Of a DNA stretch of 64,000 nucleotides, positions 32,685 to 41,500 are shown in pieces. The DNA is taken from positions 124,001 to 188,000 of the forward strand of contig JAHEWK010000007.1 in assembly GCA_020740775.1 (NCBI GenBank), written 5' to 3'. The notes below the pieces were generated by a model that searched no databases, was not told the DNA's origin, and was given only the letters and a program-made list of their open reading frames with translations. The translations under genes were made by a program, and so were the position numbers. Positions within the stretch are counted from its first letter, which is position 1, and every line of letters starts with the position of its first letter. This DNA comes from Ilyonectria destructans (Eukaryota > Ascomycota > Sordariomycetes > Hypocreales > Nectriaceae).

Positions 32685-33860
32685 ATGGAGAGCCCAACCG
32701 TGCTGGCCCTCTGGCTCTGCAGCTGCCTGGCTCTCGCCATCATGGGGACGAGACTGATTTGGAGAAAGATCGCAGGGCAGCCGTTCAATCTCGGTGACTA
32801 CCTTACCATGGTCGCTGTTGTACTTTGTTTGGGTAGGCTATCGACCATCTATGTTGTGTTAATCTGGGGGAATAGCAATGTCCCGCCTGAGATACGAGAG
32901 TCACATGTCTTTACTTCCGAAGAGATATATCGACGCACAGTTGGGGGTAAACTTACGCTTGCTGGTCGCTGCTTTTATAATTCATTGTCAGTTCTCCCTT
33001 GCAACCTGTGTTTCCTCTTTACCTAACTAATATACCTTCAAGTCTCTGGGTACAGAAGATGGTCCTCCTCGACATCTATCGCCGGTTGCTGCTGGGCTTG
33101 CGATATGAGAGGCATATCATGATCTTCTTCATTACCTTGATTTCTGTTACATGGGTTGTGGTCATTATTGTTATATTTGTTGAATGTCACCCTGTCCATT
33201 TATATTGGCAAGTGGTTCCTGATCCTGGTAAGTCGCCTCCATTCCATTCTTCTTATATTGGTGCTTACTCCCCTAGGGACCTGCACTAAGGCCCAGCTGG
33301 AACTATTTGTTGTCGCTTGCTTCAACATCGTCACTGATGTGATGCTTCTTGGCTTCCCATTTCTCCTCTTCACCACTCTCCAGACGACCTGGAAACTTAA
33401 AGTGCGACTATACTCGTTATTTCTGCTTGGTCTATTCATCATCGTTGTCACCATCGTCCGGTTACCTATCAACAGAACGAACAAAAACAGCCAAGCGAAC
33501 CGATCGATGTGGGCGAGCACCGAGCTCTTCGTGGCTACGCTGGTCGTCAATGCCCCAACAATCTACGGCTTGTGGAATAAGAAGAGACAGGAAACGCTCC
33601 ACTCCCGCTCTCCTGGCAGTGGAGCAGCTGATCACAGTCTGGAGCGTGGGATGACATCTCGCACGGCAAACACCACACAAGCCTTTGCAATGGCATCGAT
33701 GAGCCATAAGCAGGATTCCTTTGGGGGCATTATGCGTACGAAGGAGGTAATTGTGTCTGAATATGTAGAGCATAAGGAGTATGTAAAGAGGCCTGTAATA
33801 CAGAGAGATGAGGTTGAGGTAGCGTCTAACTCGAGCCAACGGGGAATATTAAGGGACTGA
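32685..33860 (+). CDS. Pth11-like rhodopsin-domain integral membrane protein, three exons
   Basis: Seven-helix fungal membrane protein of the rhodopsin-domain group (Pth11-like, also found in SAT4-type cluster proteins). Exons 32685-32986, 33043-33227 and 33277-33860 give 356 residues. Spans include LALWLCSCLALAIMG, YLTMVAVVLCLG, IMIFFITLISVTWVVVIIVIF, the LELFVVACFNIVTDVMLLGFPFLLF block and YSLFLLGLFIIVVTIVRL. The loop CHPVHLYWQVVPDPGTC with its two Cys is characteristic. The C-terminal tail of about 90 residues is charged and cytoplasmic, with a Tyr/Glu/Lys-rich VSEYVEHKEYVKR segment. No CFEM domain precedes the helices. The role is probably surface sensing; the ligand is unknown. It is intact although it lies among broken genes. 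Confidence 0.88.
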
Positions 33861-34059
33861 GGGCTGGAGATATAAATAGATAATTATTAATATTATCTAC
33901 TAGATTTAATTATGTATATTGTAGTAGCTAACTAAGGGCTTTATATATTAGCTAGCTTTAATATATATAAAATGGAAACTAACTATAGAAGAAAGAAAGA
34001 TAATAATTAGAAGATATTTATATATTTTAATATTATGGAGCGCGCTCAAGGAGGACGAT
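33861..34059. repeat. AT-rich, RIP-like tract
   Basis: About 170 bases dominated by A and T (TAATTATTAATATTATCTAC and similar), directly behind the membrane-protein gene and ahead of the DUF6603 fragment. Probably a RIP-mutated repeat remnant. Confidence 0.5.
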
Positions 34060-34903
34060 TTGTTCGCGAGTGCCCAGCTAGGCCCGTCACCCAAGCGCCG
34101 GGAGAGACTCGAGCAACTGTTCGTGACGCTCAAACTCACGGTGACAAGTGGCAAGCCCCCAGATGTGGTCAACGACTGGCTTGAGTCCAGGTGCTCGACG
34201 AGGTCGGTTTGCCACGACGCCATGTACGACGTCGTCTGGAACAAGGACGCCAAACCAGCAAAGGTGCCCGCCGACGACTATTGCACCCAGCTGGATAGCA
34301 CGCTGCCACTCGCAGTGGGAACAACGCCACTGGATGCCTTGACCACATACGCTCGTGCACACTCATGCATGAAGGACACTGGAGACGAGGACCCGACGAG
34401 GCGACAGCTTGAGCAGTGGCTGACCAAACTCGAGACGCTCCTCCTTGCTCGGGATGATGGTGTCGAGGCCCAGCAGCAGGCCGCCCAATCCGCCGCGTCT
34501 GGGCATCTCGTGGGCGCTGGACGCTTCGCTCAGGATCACGGGAGAGGCATACTTTGCCATGACGCCGTGGGTGTGCATGGGTGGTGGACGATTGCACGCA
34601 GCTCTCTCGGCGGGACCCCTGAGCGCGTGGTTCGACGCCTTTGTCGACTTCCTCATCAACTACAAGCCATTCCACTTTAAAGCAGTAGGCGGCATTGCTG
34701 TAGGTGTGCGCTTCAGCATGGACCTGTGGCTTGTTACGGTCCGCATCTCGGCCGAGATCAGCGCGACCTTGTCCGTCATGGGTCCATCATCCGTATCATC
34801 GTTCCCAGAGGTCGCTGCCTGGCATGATTCTCTGCAGGCTGGGACATGGATCGTCCGTGGAGCCGCCTTTAGCTGCCGTGCGTGGTCTAGGCTGACGGTC
34901 TAG
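34060..34903 (+). pseudogene. Fragment of a large DUF6603-domain fungal protein
   Basis: Two overlapping frames. The first (34060 to about 34490) is helical, with an LEQWLTKLETLLLARDDGVEAQQQA segment. The second (from about 34490) reads ISWALDASLRITGEAYF, CMGGGRLHAALS and FDAFVDFLINYKPFHF, which I recognise as the C-terminal DUF6603 domain of very large fungal proteins of unknown function. A frame change near 34490 joins them. After about 34770 the domain sequence stops matching and the frame runs into unrelated sequence. No start codon or promoter is evident: an AT-rich tract borders the left end. This is a truncated, frameshifted remnant. Confidence 0.6.
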
Positions 34904-35264
34904 GGTAGGCGCGGATCGTAGAGTTTAGGTTTTAGTAGGGATCAGGACGTTTGGGTGTAAGTCGTAGTACGGTGACTGCAAACGGGGTAAAACGGAGTGA
35001 GGGTGCTACGTCTGGTAATATTTAGCTGGTGCAGTAAGCTAGATAACTAAGTTCTAGTTATAGCTGGGGAGCCGGTGTCCTAGGGACCCCCAGTTCCAGG
35101 ATTTATTACACTGCAGGTCGTGGCCAGGCTATGACAATCAGGTTCCAGATTTTAGCTGAATGTGTTGAATCCGCTTCGGCCAAATTGATCAAAGGAATAA
35201 GTAAGGTTTAAATTGATAATGATGATGTTGATCCTTTCCTGTGCCGGTCATCCAGACCGGCCAG
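34904..35264. other. Intergenic region left of repeat A copy 2
   Basis: Non-coding on both strands as far as can be seen. It has AT-rich pieces and leads into the repeat at 35265. Confidence 0.45.
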
Positions 35265-35414
35265 AAGAGGGGTTATCAGACCCCCGTTCTGAATAAGATT
35301 AGGATATCGATCTATTAGAGGTTTCCTAATACAGGGTCATCTTCCAATATCAGTCCATATCTTCAGTGTATGTAAAGACAGTCTTTCCTGCTGCAATATT
35401 CATCTTATATCCCT
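35265..35414. repeat. Dispersed repeat A, copy 2 (RIP-mutated)
   Basis: Aligns with copy 3 (39240-39380) over about 140 bases: both hold GATAT..ATCTAT, AGAGGTTTC, TAATACAGGGTCATCTTCCA, AGACAGTCTT and ATCTTATATCCC. Differences are mostly CpA>TpA or TpG>TpA (CAGG to TAGG, TATCAG to TATTAG, GTGCAC to GTGTAT, GTGAAG to GTAAAG), the RIP signature. Confidence 0.8.
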
Positions 35415-35541
35415 TAAATCTCTAATCCAACGAGAGGTATAAAGTTATACATAACTATTAAGGTGTGGTTCTTCCGAGGCGTGGCGATTCCGAGTTAAGC
35501 CCAGTCTTCAATATTAAAGCGCTAAAATAGCTATTAAATTC

Positions 35542-37551
35542 TCATCTCTTTAATGACCTAGCTAGCCTATGTAGTAGTGAGGGTGGGTTATGGACAGCCT
35601 CTATCTCATCGTGCATACGTTGCATATCGGCTCGATGTGCAAGGACCTCTGGCTGCTTATTAAACCAGGTATTCCATTCTACCTTATTCAGCGGACCGTC
35701 CAGCGCCACAATGAGGCACATATCATCTGCATTGAGCTTTCCAGGATCTGTATGCTGTCGGGGTCCTCCTTGGGCTAGCTGGTAGAGGCGCGCATTCATG
35801 GCGAAACTGAGGTCCAGACATGTGATACTACTCCGCCGGCGGTCTATAACCTCACTATCATAGACCATTTCGTACTCGAAGGTGACTGAATTATGCTCAG
35901 CCCATGATGGACCGGGGATGTAGAGATCGGTTCCCAAGAGGTGTCTCGAGGGGTGTCCCGAGTCGGGGCCCGGGGCTCCCGAGTGGAGCGTCACACGCTG
36001 TATCATGTCGTTCCGCTCCCGTAGGTAATCGCCAAGATGGCGGGCCGAGGATATAGTGAGAAGAGGCGTGGGTGCTGGCGGTTCATCACCCAAGGGAAAC
36101 CATAGTTCGACGGTGCGCAGGCTGGGAAAGGCGGCTATAGCGTCCAGCACCGCGTATGGCCATTGCCGCGCCTCCTTATCCCGCTCCATGTCCAGAGCCA
36201 GGTGTTGAAGGTTGGGCAGACTTGTGCTCAGGTGTATGAGGTCGGGGGTTGTGATGAAGCCATGTCGGTCATATCTCCAGCCCGATTCATCCTCATGCAC
36301 CCTCAACCGCTGGAGTGTTGCAGCAAACTTTGTGATTCGCTTGGGTTCATTGCCGACACGATTCCAATTCGAAAAGCTCAGCATTTTTAGTGGTGATGCA
36401 AGATCATCCAGCAGCTCCAAGCCGTACGAGGCCGGTGCATCAAGGACCAGCTCCCTGAGCATAGTGAGATTGGGTGCCATTGCGGTTGCTAGATAGTCTG
36501 ATACGTCGTTCAAGCGTACCAGCCGTGACCAGTCAAATGTACTGGCCCAGTGATGCGCTTCCCCTGCTTGTATAGGATAACCCTCGTATCTTGGGCCGCC
36601 CCACGGATAGTCGCGTACGCCTAGCTCTTGGAGGGGAGGTGGCTTTTCGTCGCCGAAGAAACCTAAACCACAGTATGGAGCCATGGGACCACCGCCAAAG
36701 CATGTTCCGCGAGGATAGTGTACATCAATTTGGGGAAGTCTGGCGAGGTTTGGGCACGAGAGCAAAACACGTTTCAGGGCGCGCATGGTGTCGAGACACA
36801 TCTGGTCATTCATGTAGATGACCTCGACAAAGAGCGTCGACAGATTCTGGCTATCCTCGAGGTTGCTTAGGAAGATGCGGGCTTCAACATGGGAGTCTTG
36901 AAGGGCGTTGCAGCAGATATGTGTGTGTAATTGGACTAGACGTGGGCCAGGACGAGGCAGAACGGCTATGACGTCTGATGGGATGGGCACCGACGTCGAT
37001 CCGGCATGATCATGTGCAGATGCGGTGCTAGGTCGACTAACATACCAATACAAGTGACGCAGCCCCGCCATGGAGGGTATCATGCTGACCAGGCGGACCA
37101 AGACTTGGCTGCGGCCGTTGGCATCCTCGCTGCGTGTCTTGCAGCCGACGACTCGAACTGCCTGGACCGCAGCAGTTTGGACGAGACGGCTGACAAGGCT
37201 GAGGCGTTCTAGGGCATGATTTGGCCTGTCGAGATCGATGCGCACATGCTGGTGCTGGGCATAGCGGGCCTGGTAGTACAGCGACGAACCCACCAAGGCC
37301 ACGGACTTCAAGGCCTCGGGGCGCACGTGCTGGAGGAGGTCCAGGATGAGAAGCAAAACATGATCGGGGAGCTGGACTATGGATGGTTTGGTGCTATCCA
37401 GAGGGACTGGGGTGCGTGCCTTGATTTCCACCATGTTGGCGGGTCCGTACAAAGTCTCGTGCTGGTCATGAGCAATCGCCTGGTGGGCTTCGGCTGCGTT
37501 GGACGAGGGACGACGGCCCAGGCCAAAGTGGCGGTTCATTTTCCGTGGCAT
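35542..37551 (-). CDS. Large F-box protein
   Basis: Intronless frame of 669 residues. An F-box-like segment is seen at about 59-105 (IVQLPDHVLLLILDLLQHV followed by VALVGSSLYYQAR), which would bind Skp1 in an SCF ubiquitin ligase. The rest has irregular leucine-rich spacing (LSNLEDSQNLSTLFVEV, LIHLSTSLPNLQHLAL, FPSLRTVELWFPLG), as in fungal F-box proteins where this part recognises substrates. The C-terminus is charged. The gene is intact though flanked by repeat A and by a dead peptidase. The first ATG (37551) and a second at 37539 are four codons apart. Target unknown. The repeat A copy 2 lies about 130 bases beyond its stop codon. Confidence 0.85.
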   Translation of the reverse strand: MPRKMNRHFGLGRRPSSNAAEAHQAIAHDQHETLYGPANMVEIKARTPVPLDSTKPSIVQLPDHVLLLILDLLQHVRPEALKSVALVGSSLYYQARYAQHQHVRIDLDRPNHALERLSLVSRLVQTAAVQAVRVVGCKTRSEDANGRSQVLVRLVSMIPSMAGLRHLYWYVSRPSTASAHDHAGSTSVPIPSDVIAVLPRPGPRLVQLHTHICCNALQDSHVEARIFLSNLEDSQNLSTLFVEVIYMNDQMCLDTMRALKRVLLSCPNLARLPQIDVHYPRGTCFGGGPMAPYCGLGFFGDEKPPPLQELGVRDYPWGGPRYEGYPIQAGEAHHWASTFDWSRLVRLNDVSDYLATAMAPNLTMLRELVLDAPASYGLELLDDLASPLKMLSFSNWNRVGNEPKRITKFAATLQRLRVHEDESGWRYDRHGFITTPDLIHLSTSLPNLQHLALDMERDKEARQWPYAVLDAIAAFPSLRTVELWFPLGDEPPAPTPLLTISSARHLGDYLRERNDMIQRVTLHSGAPGPDSGHPSRHLLGTDLYIPGPSWAEHNSVTFEYEMVYDSEVIDRRRSSITCLDLSFAMNARLYQLAQGGPRQHTDPGKLNADDMCLIVALDGPLNKVEWNTWFNKQPEVLAHRADMQRMHDEIEAVHNPPSLLHRLARSLKR

Positions 37552-38003
37552 AATTAGAACGATAACTTAGAACGGCATTCGTAATTGCAGACTGAATGGC
37601 TCTCAAGAAGAGGAGCAAAGACTAGGTCAAATGCGACACAACAAAATACTAAGGAAATCCGGGGCAAAGGGAGGGAAGGGAATGTGGTTTTTATGTACCC
37701 GTACGGAGTAATGGTTGGATTAATCTCACACCCTACCTACCTACCTACGTGCCTAATTACGACTAAGACCGGATATTGATGTACCAGAGGGTTGTTCTTA
37801 TCCGGGCCTTATTCTGCCACCCGGGGGTCAATCCAACAACTAGGGAGCTACTTATCAATTACATGGAAGCAGGAGGCTCAATGCTCTTAACTACCAAGTA
37901 CCCCCGACGTATCTCACTAACCTCGTGCATACCTGAACCAAAGACATGCCTCTCCATCCATCCCATCCATTCCGTCCTCATCTAAATAAGCCTAAGCCTT
38001 TGC
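37552..38003. other. Intergenic region, F-box promoter
   Basis: Promoter of the F-box gene and 3' flank of the peptidase pseudogene. It includes a short ACCTACCTACCTAC run at 37732-37748. Nothing else recognised. Confidence 0.5.
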
Positions 38004-39236
38004 CTATGCCGGTAGTGCATCGGGGTAGCCCCACGCTGTGTCAGGGGATCGGCACATCTCAGCAAAAAGGCGATAACCGTCTGGGTTGTGAAACATTTGT
38101 TCGTGAGCCGCCTCGTCTGGGTTGCCGGACGGATCAGTGGGAACTCGGCGTGCTAGTTTGTACTGGTCCCGGAAGCCTGACGCCTTATCATGGTCTGGAG
38201 CGCATGTCAGCCAATGCACACGTGAGACAGAGGACTTGATGAGCCAGTTCCATCTGGCAGCTCCAAAGCAACTTCCATCCGCCTGCCCGTGGAGGCCTCG
38301 GGTCCCGAGCGTGGCCCACGACGTGCCCCATCTCGTGAAGTAGGGTTCCAGACAACGAGTGATAGTATGCTACGTAAGGCTTGCTGTTTCCATTCAGTGC
38401 TTCCGTGGCGTACCCTTCGTCGAGGGTGGCGTATCCTCGGAGGCCTGCCGTTTTAAAGTGGTTGGGGCACAAGACGATCCCCAGAATCTCTTCGTCTGGG
38501 CCGCTGCCAGTTTTTTTTACCGTAGAAGGTTTTGCCAAAGTACGCTTGACTGCCCTCCTGCTTGCATGGCTTAGTCTGCGCACCCGGTCCAATGATTAGA
38601 CGTTGACAAGTTTCACCCAGAGTGCCAGCACATCTACATAAGGTAACATACCCTCAAAAACACGCGGGATGATATAGTCAGTTGTCCCTAGACGGCCACC
38701 CTCGCCAGCTTCTGTGACTGTGGCAAACCACACCGGATCATCGCCTATCAACGAGGATGAGCTCTCTGCCCGCTTCGGATACTGAGTCGTCCCAGGGCAA
38801 ATTACTCACGAATGCCAGGCACTCTGTCTTTTGTCAATTCACGACCGCCGCAGAATAGATATCCTCGATGGGCTGCAAACTCGGTGTTCCAGATGGTATT
38901 TACGCTGGCTCCAGCATCTTTTCGGGCTTCTCTTGGGAATGGTTTGTAGCCGCTGAGCGATGCGATTGCTTCCCGAGCCCCTTTGCTCAGTGCAAACGCA
39001 TTGGCCCAGACGGCGTCTGGATCGATAGTCATGGGACCTCCTTGGGCATCAATGTGGTCTGCTCCCTCGGGCGGCTCTGCTCGCAGCAAGGTCCTTCCAC
39101 AGGGACTTCGCCGCATATCACGAAAGATTCAACCACAACGACGCGCAAGTGATCTGCTCGTGCAGCCGCACCAAAGGCCTCTTCCCAGTCTCGTTGGGAT
39201 CTCAGGCTGACGAGCGCGCCGAACAAGGAATGGGGT
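38004..39236 (-). pseudogene. Frameshifted HExxH fungal metallopeptidase-like gene
   Basis: Remains of a putative zinc metallopeptidase. In order on the minus strand: RDWEEAFGAAARADHLRVVVV (from 39226), a frame change near 39080, then IDPDAVWANAFALSKGAREAI, NTIWNTEFAAHRGYLFCGGREL, an intron-like gap (38811-38765), DDPVWFATVTEAGE, a further break near 38595, EEILGIVLCPNHFKTAGLRG, the zinc motif HEMGHVVGHA (about 38310-38340), and finally ASGFRDQYKLARRVPTD to the stop. A run of eight T at 38511-38518 sits where the frame changes between GKTFYGKK and GSGPDEE, so one extra base there breaks the gene; another change is near 38200. No signal peptide remains: the 5' end stops at repeat A copy 3. At least three frameshifts make it a pseudogene unless base-call errors are involved. 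Confidence 0.7.
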
Positions 39237-39239
39237 GCA

Positions 39240-39380
39240 TATCAGACCACCCTTCTGACTAAGGTCAGGATATCCATCTATCAGAGGTTTCGTAATACAG
39301 GGTCATCTTCCACCATCAATTAATATCTTCGGTGCACGTGAAGACAGTCTTCCCTGCTGCGCCATCGATCTTATATCCCT
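39240..39380. repeat. Dispersed repeat A, copy 3
   Basis: Least mutated copy of repeat A, on the same strand as copies 1 and 2. Its left end coincides with the truncated 5' end of the peptidase pseudogene and its right end lies about 45 bases before the ATG of the HET gene, so it sits in or forms that gene's promoter. Confidence 0.8.
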
Positions 39381-39426
39381 CACCAACGCAACAAGTTTCG
39401 TTAACAGATATATCCATAAATCAATA

Positions 39427-41500
39427 ATGGCCTGTCTATGTGCCCTTTGCGAGTCCATGTCCTATGAGGCGCTTCCGGACTTCCCAGAGGAGAATTACAT
39501 GCGAACCCTCAGCGGATACGCACATCTCCAGCACCTGATCGTGCCAAAGTCCAAGAGGTCAGAGCCCTTGGGGTTCAAGCACCATCCAGACCTGGAGAGC
39601 CTGAGGCATGCGGCGAAAGAAGGATGTGACTTGTGCCAGCTTATTGAGGCACAGGCAGAGAATGTTCTATCTGATTTTGAGAAGGAGGAAATGCCGCTGT
39701 TGCAAGAGCTTGGAATCGGTGAGGGCGCACATCTCACATTCGATCTATGGGTCACCAAACGCCCAGATGGCCAAGACGGAATCTGGGTTCTCACCAATTG
39801 TTCGTGGGAGCCGGGCGTAAAGGTGGTGCCTGTCGCCGCCATTGCATTCTGTGCGCAACAAGGTCCGTTGTCATTCGTCTACAAAACGACCTTCACGTTG
39901 AGACTAACTCTTCGCAGATGGCCCCTTAACCGAGATTATAAAGGGCCACCTAATCAGTGACACTCCAGACGAGAGCGTTCTAAGTCGCATTCGTGGTTGG
40001 GTGGCCGCCTGTGACAAGCATGACCGTTGCGCCCAGCAGGATCGAACCATGCCAACTCGCGTCATCGACGTCGGCGACGAGAAGTCTGGAAATTCTGTGA
40101 AACTGGTCGACACTACCGTCGACGACCAGGAGAGATATATTGCTTTGAGCTACTGCTGGGGCATTGGAACCAAGCAGTACACGACAACACAGGCGACAGT
40201 AGCGGAGCGAAAACAGAGCATCGATGTGTCAACTTTGCCCAAGACATTTCAAGATGCCATCGCCTTATCGAGGCAACTTGGAGTGAGATACATCTGGATC
40301 GACGGTCTCTGCATCTGCCAGGATCAGATTCACGAGTGGGAGCGAGAATCTGCAAAAATGGCCATGGTCTACACCAACGCCTATCTTACCGTCGCTGCCA
40401 CGGGCGTCGACAGCAGCGACGGCGGTCTGTTCTTCTCTCGAAACCCCCCAAAAACCATAGAGCTCCCGTACACATCAGGTGAGACGAGCGGCACCGTTCT
40501 CGCGTACCCGTTACCGCTCGACAGGGAGATCATCAAGCGGCACCACACTCAGATGAGGGATGAGCCGCTCACGCAGCGAGCTTGGGGCTTCCAAGAACGC
40601 GTCCTCTCTCGACGAATCCTCCACTTTGCGAAGCACCAGGTGTATTATGAATGCATCGAGGGAACACTAGCAGAAACCGGCCTCACACTCCCCGAGCGCT
40701 TTCAGTACGCCTACGACGCGTTAGACAAGACCAAGACAGAGATGATCGAAAAAACGTTTAGCGGAAAGCCGAGAAGAAAAAGGTCCTCTAATGGGATCCT
40801 CCGGGAGTGGTACGGGCTCCTTTGGGGCTATGGCGGGAGGAAGTTGACGTGCGCCTCGGACAAGCTGCCTGCCATGTCTGGCCTTGCGCGGATCTACCAC
40901 GAACTGCTCCAGGAAGAGTATCTTGCCGGGGTCTGGAAAACAAATTTAGTCGAGGGAATCTGTTGGCAGGGGCTGCATTGTTCCTCGCCGCCCAATGACG
41001 AGTACCGCGCTCCGTCGTGGTCGTGGGCCTCGGTGGACGGCGTCGCTGCAACCGGCTTCTCTGGAAACGACTATCTCGCCACAGTGATTGATTCGCACGT
41101 TGAAGTTGACGGAGACAATCCATTCGGCAAAGTAAAGAACGGATGGCTTCGACTCAAGGCGCCGCTCGTGCCTCTCACCCTCTCGGACGCCAAGGGACCG
41201 ACGGGACACATGTATCTTCGGACTCTGGATGGCGATGAAGGGTGCTACGCGGGATTTGATGTGATAGATCGGAATTCCAAAGTGTCAGCGGATAAGGTCC
41301 GCGCCATGCAGTTGTTTTCTCTGATCATGGTACGATCGGCCCCCACTGAGGATGATCCTGATTCGACATATTTCGCACTCATTGTCGAACCGACGGGTTC
41401 TGAGATGGGGACATTCAGAAGGATCGGGTTTCTCCTGTGTGGACGAGAAACCTTTGGTCCTGACGATCTTGATAAGATCTCTGAAGTCAAACTAGTTTAG
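39427..41500 (+). CDS. HET-domain (heterokaryon incompatibility) protein, two exons
   Basis: Fungal self/non-self recognition protein. Exons 39427-39862 and 39918-41500 (55-nt intron) give 672 residues. The N-terminus has paired Cys segments (CLCALCESM, GCDLCQLIEAQ) typical of this class. The HET domain starts near residue 219 with YIALSYCWG, then LPKTFQDAIALSRQLGVRYIWID, DGLCICQDQIHEWERES and AYLTVAATG. The following RAWGFQERVLSRRILHF and the late PSWSWASVDG block are also standard. No NACHT, WD40 or ankyrin repeats follow, so this is a short HET protein. The frame is intact. Promoter context is unusual: repeat A copy 3 lies immediately upstream. HET genes trigger cell death on fusion of unlike strains; allelic partner unknown. 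Confidence 0.95.
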
